55,379 nt of DNA from Parachlorella kessleri (Eukaryota; Chlorophyta; Trebouxiophyceae; Chlorellales; Chlorellaceae): positions 1-55,379 of the forward strand of contig BBXU01002782.1 of the NCBI GenBank assembly GCA_001598975.1. The letters run 5' to 3'. The notes below the pieces were generated by a model that was not told where the DNA came from, did not search any database, and was given only the letters and a program-made list of their open reading frames with translations. The position numbers were made by a program, and so were the translations under genes. Of the stretch, positions 23,801 to 35,211 are shown piece after piece. How positions within the stretch are numbered: position 1 is the stretch's first letter; every line of letters starts with the position of its first letter.

Positions 23801-26789
23801 GGAGGCAAGCACAGAGAATACTATGTCAGGCATCCCAAGGTTCGGCTTGCCGCCAGCTGCAAAAGAACCAGGCAACTACCCCTTGGACAATGGAGCATAA
23901 ACCCTTCCAAAGCAGCCACCGCACCCTCAAAAGCCGCACAGTACAGTACAAAGAGATCAAGCATGCCATACTCACGCTGTTGCTTCCCCAAGCATACACC
24001 TCATCGTCAGTCACCACAACTGTGTGGTGCCACCCAGCTGCGACAAAGCGCACCCCCTGCAGGTTGAGCAGTTATCTTGATGTCGTCCATGTTGAGTTCA
24101 AGCATTATATTCCATCTTAATAGCCAATATGTATCACGTGTTTCATAACCATCCAAGAAGAGCAGAAGCAGCTGCAGTTGCTACTGATATGGTGCATCCG
24201 TATCAAGTCATCCTCGTTAACGGAGCAACAACCCCAACATTTGGTTCCACAAGCAGCACACCTGCAATGCCACACGCTTGGGCACCAGGACTCGGTCATC
24301 CTCGTGCACAGACCCCACCTCCTCCACCGGAGTTCCAGGCTCAGCACTCAAATGGCTCTCGAGCACATCTTGGGGAACGCTGCACCAGGTACAATGCGCC
24401 TGGTTCACTCCTGATTTTGGAGGGACTGGACCATAGTTTAGACAAGTGCAAGTATTGGCAAGCGCACCAATCTGTACTATCCTGCAATGAAACGTCGCTT
24501 CTGCATTGCCTAGCTCCATAGCCAGCCCTCAAGGTGGTGGGCAGTACCAAGGCAGCTGATAAGTGCACCCCCACAGCTCTGCGCACCTAAACAACCACTC
24601 CGTGGCCACCTCTACCCCCACATTGCCCGTCTCCGACAATGCAAGCTCCGCCTGCTCCTCAGGGATGCCCATCTCCACCAGAGCTGTCAGAAACCGCTGG
24701 TTGACACGGCGGTTCACACGCTTGCGCTCAGATGCCGACCTCGCTTTCTGAAGTGGCACATACTAGATGGGTGGTCAGCTTCTCAGCTAGTGCTAATGTC
24801 CCCAAGCTGCTCCACAAAACTAGCATAAGACGGTTCAAGGCACCTGTTGTAGGTTGTAAAGCTTTCACATTCACAAGGAGTGACAAACTCACAGTGACGC
24901 AGCTTATGTTAAAAGGTAGTACATCCACTCGGCACTCCTGTCAACTTCTGAGCTTCCCTGTCACATCACAACCTTGGAGCAAGACCCAGTGTACGTGGTG
25001 TACCTGCTGCTGCTGCGCCACCTCGGCTGCGGCTGGAAGGCCCAGCTGGCCCTTGTCGTTGCTGCCCCACGTAAACATAAAACCATTACTGGTGAGAGCA
25101 GCGCTGTGCGCATCCCCTGCACAAGCAACACACAAACAACTTCCTTTATGGTCGTCCCCTCCCATCTAGCACTGGGACTGCCGCGCATGCCAAGCTGCAC
25201 AGTCAGCCTCATAACTGCCCAATTTGCACAGCCTTCTCACACAATCTAACCTCCATTGACCCCCGAGCGCACCTGCGGCCAGTTGCAGCACAGGCATAGC
25301 CCACAGCGAGTCTACAGCAGCAGGTGCCCTGCGGTCAGCTGTGTCGCCTAGGCCCAGTTGGCCCGAGCTGTTGCGGCCCCAGGCATACACCTGGGATGTG
25401 GCCGTAACACAAAGCGTGTGGAAGCGTCCACACACCACCTGCGTGACCATCTGCTCGTGCAGCATCTGCATGCAGGGAGGCACCGTCTTGTCAGCCAGTG
25501 AAGGAGGTTACACCTCGTATTGCTCACATGAAGCCTCGAACATGTCTAAGTGGAAGCTTGCCGAATGCACAACTTGGCCACTTCTTTGCAACATCATCAC
25601 ACCTTTCATGCTAGAACTTCCCAAGCACAACAGCCAATGCTGCTGCTAAAGCCCATCGCACCTTGATACTGCGAGGCTTCACCCAGTCTGTCTCTGCCTT
25701 CTCGCCGTGCCCACATTGTCCATTCTCATTGGAGCCCCAGGTTATAACATCTTGGGGGGTGATGGCGATCGTGTGCTGGGCGCCACACGCAACGGCCCTG
25801 AGGCGCAAACATCAAAAAACAGTAGGTGGGTGCATGGCGAGCTGTGCTTATACCATATATTCCCCAGCCCCTCTTGCAGCAACGCTCTGCTGGTGGCATC
25901 CACACCCTTGGAAAGACTGGGATACCTCAAATGCCATGCCAGGCTGCCCAGCAACAAAGTATACCCACTTGACGTCCCAGCCGACCAGCAGCTCCATGCG
26001 CCTAGGGACAAGCGCGCCCTTGCCGGGCCCGATGGGCATCCCCATCTGTGCCTTGTCATTCAGTCCCCATGTATAAACCTCGCCCTGCGCACGCCATCAA
26101 CCCTTTTCATTATTGGGACACAACCAAAGCCAGGTGCACGACCGCCTGTGCTGATCACAACGTGCATCCTGGTAACCCAACTGTTCAGCACACACGTTCC
26201 GGCTGCAGCAGAATCCTCACCCACCTGCCCAGTCACGCCCACTGCATGTCCCTCTCCAATACTGAGAGCCGCCCATCTGCGTGCGACTTTAAGAGGCTGC
26301 GGCTGTGCCACGTCACTTGTGCTGCCAATGCCCAGCTGCCCATGCTGGTTACGGCCTGCAGGAAGGAGCCAGGCACCTGTCAGCAACCTCCAGACGGGGT
26401 AAATCACTGTTCAGCAACGTTGTTTCCCACAGCTGCGCACCTACTACCCAGCCGTTCTCGTCAAGGGCTGTGCTGACGAGGGGGCTGTGGGGGCTGATGG
26501 CAAGTCCCACATCTCCCTGCAGCAGCAGACACCACCTCTGCGCATTAAGTAGCAGCAATTGGCAGCTCACAGGTCGAGATGCGCCACTCAGGCGACAGGT
26601 GGCCGCGCCACTGCGAGGATCTGTGGCAGATTACAGGACTGCCGGGTGTTTGCTGACCTTGAGGGCATCCAACCGCGGGTGAGCGGTCTTAACCTTCAGG
26701 GAGCGGGGCAGGGGCGGATAGCTCCTATAATCTGCCAGTTGTGGGGGTGCAGCGTTAGCTGTAGCAGTTGCATCAACTTGTATATCCAT
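17851..26789 (-). CDS. HERC-type E3 ubiquitin ligase: RCC1 propeller with inserted UBA, C-terminal HECT
   Basis: HECT ligases take ubiquitin from an E2 onto a cysteine and pass it to a substrate. Twenty-seven exons (first 26789-26658, then 26516-26441, 26355-26225, 26084-25969, 25797-25662, 25465-25273, 25116-25004, 24747-24587, 24379-24262, 24056-23976, 23794-23261, 23096-22983, 22810-22730, 22561-22451, 22169-22035, 21810-21734, 21558-21387, 21124-20876, 20732-20562, 20338-20248, 20106-20027, 19794-19598, 19421-19211, 18992-18828, 18629-18501, 18187-18144, 17950-17851) total 3918 nt, 1305 residues, phases consistent. RCC1 repeats span about 45-560 (VVGRNQHGQLGIGS, ACGAQHTIAI, CGRFHTLCV, YAWGRNSSGQLGLGD, AAGDAHSAAL, AAGWHHTVVV, ACGAEHTLF). 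A UBA-like domain (RFLTALVEMGIPEEQAELAL, about 319-352) sits between them. HECT landmarks: FLLNPRAKSKLL, CIVRVRRNHLLEDAL, PLRVHFIGEDGIDAGG, KEFFQLLVTELLCPDYGM, LLGLVVGLAIYNGVLLD, KFFTGSDRAPIGGL, LPTSHTC with catalytic C1273, then FGLE. A disordered insert of about 110 residues (828-940) splits the start of the HECT region. Confidence 0.95.
22818..22844. repeat. Poly(G) tract of 27, poly(C) on the coding strand
   Basis: An uninterrupted run of 27 G on the plus strand. Read along the HERC-like gene it is 27 C followed by TTCCCAG and exon 22810-22730, so it forms the polypyrimidine tract of that 3' splice site. Confidence 0.9.
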
Positions 26790-28850
26790 AGCTAAGACCG
26801 CATGGGTACCAAGGTGGATACTGCACGACACACCAGGCTATGAACACTCCTGGGAAAGGACCTAGGGACCAACGCCCAGCAGGCCAAGCAGATCTCGCGC
26901 CATACGGCGATTTTCCCCGGTCATTTCTGGGAAAGTGCATTTCGTACTTTCTTTTACCCGTCCCATTCAAACTGTTTTGATTCTATTGCGGGCAATCCCC
27001 AGGGAAATTCTTCCTGGGCAGATAATCCCAGCCATTTTAACCATAAATCTAACCACCACCGCAGACAGAATCCCCAAGGGGGCCTGGGAGGACCCAATTC
27101 CCATGCGCCGCCGACGCCGCCATTCCTGCCCTGTGCGAAATAGACCAAAATTCGGGGATTCTACCCGAGGTCGTGGGGAACCTTGGATGTCACGAGTTGG
27201 TCTTTTTGACCGCGTGTCTTCGTTCTACAAGGTTTTTACTGAATAGAATCAAAACCATCGGCTCCTGTATGTTCCAGGGGAAGCACTGAGCCAGAAGCGT
27301 AGAAGGGGCAGCGGCTGTCGCAGTTGCTGTTTTTCATCCAAAGTAAGAGAGCTGTAAGCTTCAATAGTACCCGTGGAAGCTTTTCTCGTAGCACATGTCA
27401 TGGCATGAGACACAGCATCACGTGGACGCCGCTGATACGAGCGTAAACACACTTCAAACATATATCGAATAACATAGGTGCTACAGGCGTTCATTTGCAG
27501 CGAGTTTTTGCCTGGTCAGTGCCACGCTTTCTTTCCGGCAGCATTGCTACGGCCCCAGCCAAATCGAAAATCCCCGTACGCCATCTGGCTTCCAACCTGC
27601 CTTCCTAAGCTCTCATGATTGCAAGCACCTGCACAAGAGCAACTCTGGATTGATCAGAGCCGAGCCAGACTCCCACGCGGTTGGGCACGTTTGGCCCCTG
27701 CGGGACACGCAGGCGTTGCGGCTGTTGCCGCACTGCACATAGTTACCGTACGCCGTTGGACGGTGAATGTAAGGTGCAGGTGTGAACACCCTCAGCACAA
27801 TATATGCAACTGTACTGCACGTTACTACTAGTGTGCTGAGGTTGCACACCAGCCGAAGCAGGATGCTATGGCTCCAGCAAGTGTTACCTCGCTGGCAAGC
27901 CGCCTGCTGTCCCCTGCTGAAGCTAGTGTCTCTTGGGTGTAGTTGGCTGGTCATCCTGGGCTAAGGCCGACCTTGGATTGGCTTGCGTTGACAAGAGAGT
28001 AGGGGCAGGTTGAGCAATAGCGAGAGACCGAGGGTGCACTGCAAACTCCCACCGAGTACACTGCGTCTGACCGGCTGTGAACAGCAGTGGAACATCATTA
28101 AACTTCCTTTGGAACAATAGTTGAGAGTTGGTAGGCAGGCTCGGAGACCCAGGGACAGCTTGGGCCTACGCCGCATTTCTTAGGGCGGGTGCAGGCTTGA
28201 GGATAGAGGTTTGTGACCTGGCAGGACGGACAAGAGCTGTTGCCGGTTGTGATGGAGGGCTAGGTCAAATAGCTGACCCCTGAAGGGCCGGCTGCCCAAT
28301 GCGCTTAAGGCAACGTTGCGGCTGAGATGTGCAAGACCAGTATCGAATGGTGGCAAGCCAAGACTGCATGGGACACCAGGCACCCAAGGATGGTGGCTAA
28401 AAAGGTGCTAGTGAAGGGGTCTTGAAAGCACGGCTGACCAGAATGTTGCCTGCAGTGCGGTAAGCTGTACGGATCACTTCAGTGAGACTCAGGGCTCATT
28501 CCCAGAAACAGTAGACTGATTATTGCTCTAGAGCCCCGCTAGGTGAAGGCGGGTTTGAACCGATCATGAAACCGCTCAAGCCTCCTTAGGCGCCCAGTGT
28601 GGAACCTGCGCGCGCACAGTCAGCATATGATAGCTTAAATGCCTTCTCATATGAACCGTTCAAAGTTTGGACATCAATAACAACCTCCACGGCTATTCAT
28701 AGAGTAGTTCCTGAGAGCGAATAGCCACTGCCACTTAAAGGGAAGAGCTGATGACGGTCTGTTGGACTTGTGGTGCTTAAACGTTTCAGCTGCGTTTGAT
28801 GTAGTCACTAGGTCGTGGTACCAGGTGATCAGGCTGCCTGAGCTGCCTGC
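26790..28850. other. 2-kb divergent intergenic region, no gene supported
   Basis: Separates the HERC-like gene (minus) from the polymerase gene (plus), so it carries both promoters. Several open frames of 60-115 codons occur on both strands (for example 27494-27249 minus, 27619-27831 plus), but none shows a recognisable motif or splice partner. I see no tRNA, rRNA or snRNA signature. Confidence 0.45.
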
Positions 28851-31800
28851 ATGTCGAAGCGCCCAAAGGGCGTATTTAGGACAGCGTCAGGCAGCTTTCT
28901 GGAGGGCATCAAGGTGACGATGTCTCCTTTGCAGCAGATTCGCAGTCATCATATATTGCATGTGTGAGCAGGCAACGCCTATGGCTTCACCTTTTGCCCA
29001 TGGCAGGTGTATATCCCTAAGAGCGGCATACCCTTCCTTCAAACAAAGGCCAAGTTGTGGCTGGAGCGTGTTCGTAACAGTGGAGGCGCCGTGACACAGG
29101 TGCACACACAGTGCCTGAAGGGCTTTGCAAACTTTTCTTGGATCGCCGGAGTCGCTTCCAAACCTGCCAGAGCATGCAGCACAGTGGCAACCTCAGCGTC
29201 AGGCGAGAAGCTGCCTTGGTTTTTTTCAGGATGCTAGTGAAGCGTCCATCACCCACGTCCTGACTGGGGACATGGGCATTGCAGCCCTCCCTGCGCAGCT
29301 ACAGCCTCCGCAAGAAACACAGCAGCGTGGCGCGTCAGTACACGGCGCAGCAGGTTGCTGCGAGGTGTCCAAGGGAAGGACATTGCCTCCCTTGTCAGTC
29401 AGCCAGGTAGGCAGCAAGCGGCTGCCCGATTCAGACAGCCAGCGGAAGCCCAGTGGTATATCACCAATCTGCGTGCACTACACGTGGCTTGAGCGCTGCC
29501 TCAGCGATGGACGGCTTCTGGATGAGGTTGCCTTCCCGCCCACCGGCCCTGCTGCACCCAGCAAGTCTGGCAGGGTCGAGGAAGAGCCGGGGCAGGGTGC
29601 CAGTGCCACAGGTGACCCAGCCACCACGGCAGGTGAGCTGCTGGCAGCCGTCAGCTTGAGCTGACAAGGTTCATGCCGCTTGTGTCCAGGGTGTGCATGC
29701 AACGATGTCCACTAAAAAGGTCGGGGTCAGTAGCGGTGTAGCTGCTCAAGGAGATGCTGTTGAGGAGAATGTGAGCCATGTTACTGGATGCGGGCAAATG
29801 ATGGAGGAAGTGTTGGACCCCTTCCTCCTGCTGCAGACTCGGAAACGCCCAAGGAAGTGCACGGCAGTGTAAAGGCAGGTGATGGCGAGGAGAGCCTGAG
29901 CCTTCAGCAGCGCCGGCGGTGGCTCGGAGAGGAGCTTTGGCACCCAGGCTGCGCATGCATGTCACTGACAGAGCTGGTGCTGCAGGTGAATGCCCCTCAG
30001 TCCAGGTATGCATGGCCCTGATGCGGATGGCGCCGAAGGCGGGAATGAGGCACGGGCTGTAGAAGTGCAGGCGGGCTGGCATGCTAGTAGGATTACTAAG
30101 TTTTGTGTTCCCTGGACCAAGCAGGGCTTGTGCAGCCTGCCTATCCCATAGGGTCTTGAGTCCTCATCAAGAATTGGTACTTGGATCTTGTGGTTTGTGG
30201 GCAGAGTACATCCTGGCTTTTTGTTGCCCCGTTTGGGGGACTCACGGCAGCATGGTCAGGTGGTGGTACGGTGTTAGAATAGACTAGACTTGACCCTGTG
30301 CATATCTGAGTTGGCTTGCACTGCCTCGCAGGCTGAGTTCTCTGAGGAAAGGTGCCAAAGGGTAGGGAACGAGCACATAGCACAGGTGTGGAATATTGAA
30401 CTCTTGCCTTCGAGCCCAAGAGGAAGAGTCTTCCTCAGCAGCCCAGCCCAGCAATGCCTGCAGTGTGTTGCACCCAAGATGTGATTCTAATAGCGCCGTG
30501 TGCATGTAGCCCTGGTTTGCATCTTCAACCAAGCCACTTCCGGCGATGCCCAGTATTGAGAGCTCCCAGCATCTGAAGACTCTTTAGTTAGAAAGAGAAG
30601 TTTAATTTTTAAGACTACTAATAATAGCATTGCCCCTGAAGCATTTGCTGAGCTTGCGGGACCTGTTGCAGTCTCTATTAGGAGAGTTGCAGTCGTGCTG
30701 CCTATTTCTGTCAAACCGCTCCAAATGCTCCGTGAGCTCAGTTCCTAGGCTGGCTTGCCCTCCCTGCCTAAGCCGAGCACGATGCATGATTGCTGAATTT
30801 CCTTGTGCAGGCCCTCACAGAGCTAGCCAAGTATGAGCGGGCCCTGCAGGACGACTACACCAAAGAAGAGCCCGGGGGAGACTTGGTTGGCAACTACAGG
30901 GTTGGTCTGCTGCCTGGTAACGTGGGTTGTGGGTGTGCATCGTCAGCCAGGGGTCGCGAGAGCCAGCTCTAATGGTGGGGCATCCCGGACTTGCCAGTTG
31001 CATGTGTCACAGCTTACCCTAGGATGGCGGAAGGTGTCATGCTGCGGTGGCAAGCGGCTGCTGTGGGTCTTGTTCTGCAAGGCATGCCCACAAGACGGCC
31101 TTTACCGGGCGCTGTCTGGCCTTGGCTTAACCGCGTCATAACCTGTGCCAGGTGCATCACCCACGCAGCTGCCTGCTGTTGGTCGCAGCCGCTACGGTAC
31201 TCGCGGGCCGCTGCCGTGGTGCGGGGCTGCTCCTACAAGCTGGAGGGAGCGGTGCAGCCAGGCCAGCTGCCCTTTGTGGGGCAAGCGATTGCCAGGCAAA
31301 TAAATGAGATCCTTGCCACAGGCACTTGTGGAGCCCTGGAAGACTTCCGGTGCGCTCTTCAAGGGCTGGTAGCCTGCTAGTCACTGTGCCTGGAAAAACC
31401 TCGCTGGGCTATCTAGCCATGAGACTGCAAGTGCAAACTACTAGGAATGACTTGCACGGCACTGCCGCCTGACAGCATGCCGAGGTTTTTTTGGCTTGAG
31501 CGCCTGGTATATCCCACTCACATGCTTAGGCTGGTCCACCCCGCGGCGGCGCGGTTGCCAATACAGCGGTCCGCTGTCATACTTATGTGAACTGGACACA
31601 GCTGCGGCTGCCCTCCCAGGTGGGACCGCCCCGTCAGGGACTCCAAAGGGCAGCTTCGCCCAGGAACCGCGGGTGGCAGGACGCGGCTCATGTTTCGCTC
31701 GCTGCCTCTTGCCGGCAGGAGTGCGTCCAAGCAGTGGTGGGACCTGGGCCTGCGGTGAGGGAGCCTGTGGTAGACTTTTGGGGAGACCTAAGTGTTGATG

Positions 31801-34800
31801 GGGCCAGAGAGTGCAAGGCCTATTGGTGCTCCTGGTGTCTTGGTTGCCTCCTACCGAGCTCCTGCCCATGGTTGCTGCGGGCACAGTTAGGCCCACTCCT
31901 AAGTCTCCTAGGTCTGCTGCGTGGCGGGTGCTGCCGATGTGTGCCAGAGGTTGCTTCGTCCTCGGCCTGCATGGGAAACGCTGCCCCATGCAGGGCACAT
32001 TGCGCAGCCGGCCGGTGTATCCCTTACGTAACCCTGAGAACTGCTTTCACCACATGCAGTTACCCCATGAAATTCACTGCATACAAGTCACACTAGTGGT
32101 AGCAAGCCACTGGGGCAGTGCTTGCCCACCGCCGCAGGAGCTTTGAGGATGTCCTAGCAGCCGCCCAGCCAGGGGGCACCCTGTCCCTGACGCCAGCCCA
32201 GCGCTTTTCCTTGGAGCACCGAGACGATCTTCGTGGAGACACCAGTGAGTGGCAGACCACTTGCAAGCTTTCGACTTTTTGATGATATTGTCGTGTAAGC
32301 TTGGGCCCAATGCCCAATGGCGGAAAGGCATTGCCTAGCTCACTGACCAAGTGAAGTTCAAATGGGAGTTGTATGTACCTTCACCACGCCACTGAGCAAG
32401 CCCTGCGCACCCCCAATCCTCCCCGTAGGCAGCGCTACCGCTGCTGCTGCTTTTGTTCGCAACGAGGAGGAGATGCTGGGCCCAAGCCAGCAGCTGATCC
32501 CACAAGCGGCGGCCCTCAAACCTTGTGGATGCCAGAGCTTCACATCATATGGGACATCATATGGGGAGCCCCATATGATGTGAAGGCTGCTTATCCTGGG
32601 TGCAGCTGCTGAGGAGGTGGAGGAGATGAGGGCGGCTGTGGCGGCTGTCATCGAGGCAGTGTCCTACCCGGGTTGGAGGGTAGAAGTGGTGGGAGGGCAG
32701 GCACGCGGGGAGGCGCACCATGATGCAGGCAAGCTGCTGGTGGTTGCTTGGACCTGGGAGAACTTTCAGGCTTGCAGAGGTGTGCATGACCTTTGGAGTC
32801 ACTACAATCGTGCCCAGGGCGCTGAGGTGCGAGATTTCTTTTCGAGGAGAGGGATTCCTGAGGAAGGGTGCATAGCCGTAAGGGCTGGCGCTGCCCTTGT
32901 GTGTGCAGATCTGCTGGTGACCCACCCCACCCGCTCAAGAGAAGGAGTGGTCGACTTGCTGAAGGAACGGCTCGTGCAGCAGGGCAGGCTCATGCCGCCA
33001 CATGAGGCGATGTGCCAAGTGCAGGTGCGGCGGCGTGGTTTTGTCTGTATTGCAAGTAAGTGGTGCTTTAGGGTGACTGTGCCCTTGCTTGATGAGGAGT
33101 CATGAAGGGCACCTGCTGATTGAAGTCACACTCCGGCTGCTGTGCCTGCTGGGCAGTTCAGTCAGCTGCACTGAACCGCTGGGTACCTTGCTGTGCCATC
33201 CTGTCTATGATAATGCTGTGCAGTTTACGCCTCTTCAGCTGTGACCCCCTTGTTTCTTGCTGCCGTCACCATATCCACAGCCTACAGCCTGTTACCCAGC
33301 CACGAGCATTGGCCGGTGCGGTTGACAGGCAATAACCCTACCCACCAGGAATTTTCTGGAGGGAGGCGTTGCAGCCTGGCACCAGATTGCCATTTCCTAA
33401 AAAGAAATTACACCACAAGCTGGCCAGGTAGCCAAGGCAGGCCAGTGTTTGTGCGTGCAGTCGGGGCTGCTGCGCAACCACATCCAGCGCATGAAGCAGG
33501 AGCACCTGCTGGAGAGGGGCATCCACACCCAGCGCCAGATGATGGACAGGCAAGTACCTTGGCTGCCAGCAAGAGGTTCCCTGGACCAACGGGAGTGTTG
33601 CAAAGTACTGCTGTGACCCGAGCAAAGGCCGACACCCAAAGGACAGTCTGCAAGTAATCCTGCAGTAGAGCCGCAGTAGTGCTTGGCGGCTGTGCTTGGG
33701 GCTGGTGTGTAGCTGGTTCGATGGCCTGCCAGTACCGGTCGGCCGGTGTTTGGTTATATCATATATTTGTTGAGGAGTGGGCATATCGGGCCCAGCTGAT
33801 AGTGTGCCAGAATTGCCGGCCAGCAGTGGCTGCCCGGCAAAGTGCAATCTGCTTGGCGGTTGAATGAACCTTTCAGCAGTGTGCACCCCGCTGGCCATGT
33901 GGCATGCAGATCGGAGCACAACTGTGGCATCCTGCCAAAGTTAGGGAATTCCCGTGCCTACATGTGATCTTTTCGAATACAGGCGTGTTGTGCGACTTGT
34001 CGGGAAGGTCACAGGGTGTCAGGGGGTGATCCATCGCTCGCAAGTGTGATGAGGCCAGACAGATGCTGTTTGCAGGTTTGACCACATCTACGGCATCTAC
34101 TGCACTAAGGCGGGCAAGTATCGGAGGCTGGATGTGATCATCGTGCCTCCCAGCGAGTGGGCGTTTGCACTGGTGGGCTGGATCGGCCCCCGGCAGTTCA
34201 ACCGCTTCCTGCGGCTGCACGCGCTCGACCTGGGCATGGCGCTTAGCTCCCATGGGTAAGTTATGGCTGAGTCAACTTCCTTGGATTTCGGCCTGCTGCC
34301 TTGCTGCACGGCTGAGTAGTGGATTGATCGGACAGTACGCAGATCCAATGCGATACAGCAGCATGGGAAAACCTAGGCATGGCATGGCACGCTATGGGGA
34401 CCACCTAGGCGAGTGGGGTGACTTATATCATGGGTGAGTCATGGATAACTCTGTGGTCAAGGAGTTCAGGTGGCGGGTGAGGGCTGCAAGGGGGGAGGGA
34501 ATACCTAGGTTGTAGCTGTTGCAGAAGGTCAGGTCAAACTGGGTGACGGGTGAGACTAAGGCTGTGAGGGCTAGTAGGCTCTGGCTTGGGAGGACAGGTT
34601 TTGTACTCGACCCCTCCGGCCATCCTATGGCAACACGTGCTCAAGCTGGGCATGGCACTCGCCCCCTTGGTCGAGTCCACGCTTTGCTGGGGTGGTGATG
34701 GTAGGGGAGGTCCAACTGCCCCATGCCTCGACCCTGGGGAAGGCGCTTGGCAAACAGGCATGTGTTGAAAGAGGGCATAAGGCATAAGGGCCAGTGGGCG

Positions 34801-35211
34801 GGGCTCCCATCCCTGTGCTGAGTGCGCTGGAGGGCTGCGGGCCTGTGTCCGGCTGGTCTGGGGACTTTCAGATAGGAGGTCGTGCCTGCTGAGGCACTGC
34901 CCGGGTGCAACCCGTGCCTGCTTCCCTTGCCTGCACCATTGTCCCACACACATATCGTGCACGCCTATATCAAACCCCCGCAACCGCTTTCTCTCGACCC
35001 AGCCACACCCTGTGCACCCCCTTGCAGCCTAATGCGCAAGGTGGGCAGCCAAGTGTACCTGGTACCGAGCGAGCGGCCACCGCTGAACCGGGAGGGGCAG
35101 GAGTGGTGGCCGCCGGGCTGGGGCCCTGGCAAGGCGGTGGAGACGCAGCGGGACGTGTTCGAGCTGCTGGGGCTGCCTTACAGGGAGCCCTGGGAGCGCG
35201 ACTGCCCTTAG
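28851..35211 (+). CDS. POLL: Family-X DNA polymerase, Pol lambda-like with BRCT domain
   Basis: Gap-filling polymerase of base-excision repair and end joining (family knowledge). Exons: 28851-28913, 29007-29099, 29230-29632, 29837-29985, 30332-30361 (tentative, 10 codons), 30811-30900, 31189-31349, 31719-31754, 32138-32244, 32606-32728, 32909-33024, 33461-33549, 34076-34255, 35028-35211; 607 residues if all are right, phases consistent. BRCT: VYIPKSGIPFLQTKAKLW to HYTWLERCLSDGRLLDE (about 22-150). The 8-kDa domain: ALTELAKYERALQ, YSRAAAVVRG, QLPFVGQAIARQINEIL (first HhH). Catalytic core: HHDADLLVTHP (D417, D419), KYRRLDVIIVP (D506), FALVGWIGPRQFNRFLRLHA, then VFELLGLPYREPWERDC at the end. All three metal-binding aspartates are present. 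The second HhH (usually W/GxGxxTA) is not found between 31349 and 31719, though ASKQWWDLGLRSFEDV after it is. Introns 32729-32908 and 33550-34075 have GC donors. TGTAA lies at 35513. Confidence 0.9.
32541..32585. repeat. Perfect 13-bp inverted repeat with extra direct copy, in a polymerase intron
   Basis: ACATCATATGGGG (32554-32566), a 2-nt AG spacer, then its exact complement CCCCATATGATGT (32569-32581). A direct copy of the left arm, CACATCATATGGG, sits immediately before it at 32541-32553 and can pair with the same right arm. Lies 20-60 nt upstream of the 3' splice site of exon 32606-32728. Confidence 0.95.

Noticed and set aside
26936..27243. Plus-strand open frame of 103 codons as a gene
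   Set aside because: No recognisable domain, no splice partner, and it overlaps the expected promoter region of the HERC-like gene.
28530..28570. Second T-arm-like string, GGCGGGTTTGAACC
   Set aside because: Surrounding bases do not form a cloverleaf, and no anticodon stem is found.
31441..31610. Open frame beginning PRFFWLERLVYP as the missing polymerase HhH exon
   Set aside because: No GxG hairpin motif, and no donor gives the phase needed to join exon 31719-31754.
34076..34255. Calling the polymerase Pol mu or TdT because of its GW motif
   Set aside because: Plant Pol lambda also has a Trp here, and the rest of the gene fits Pol lambda.
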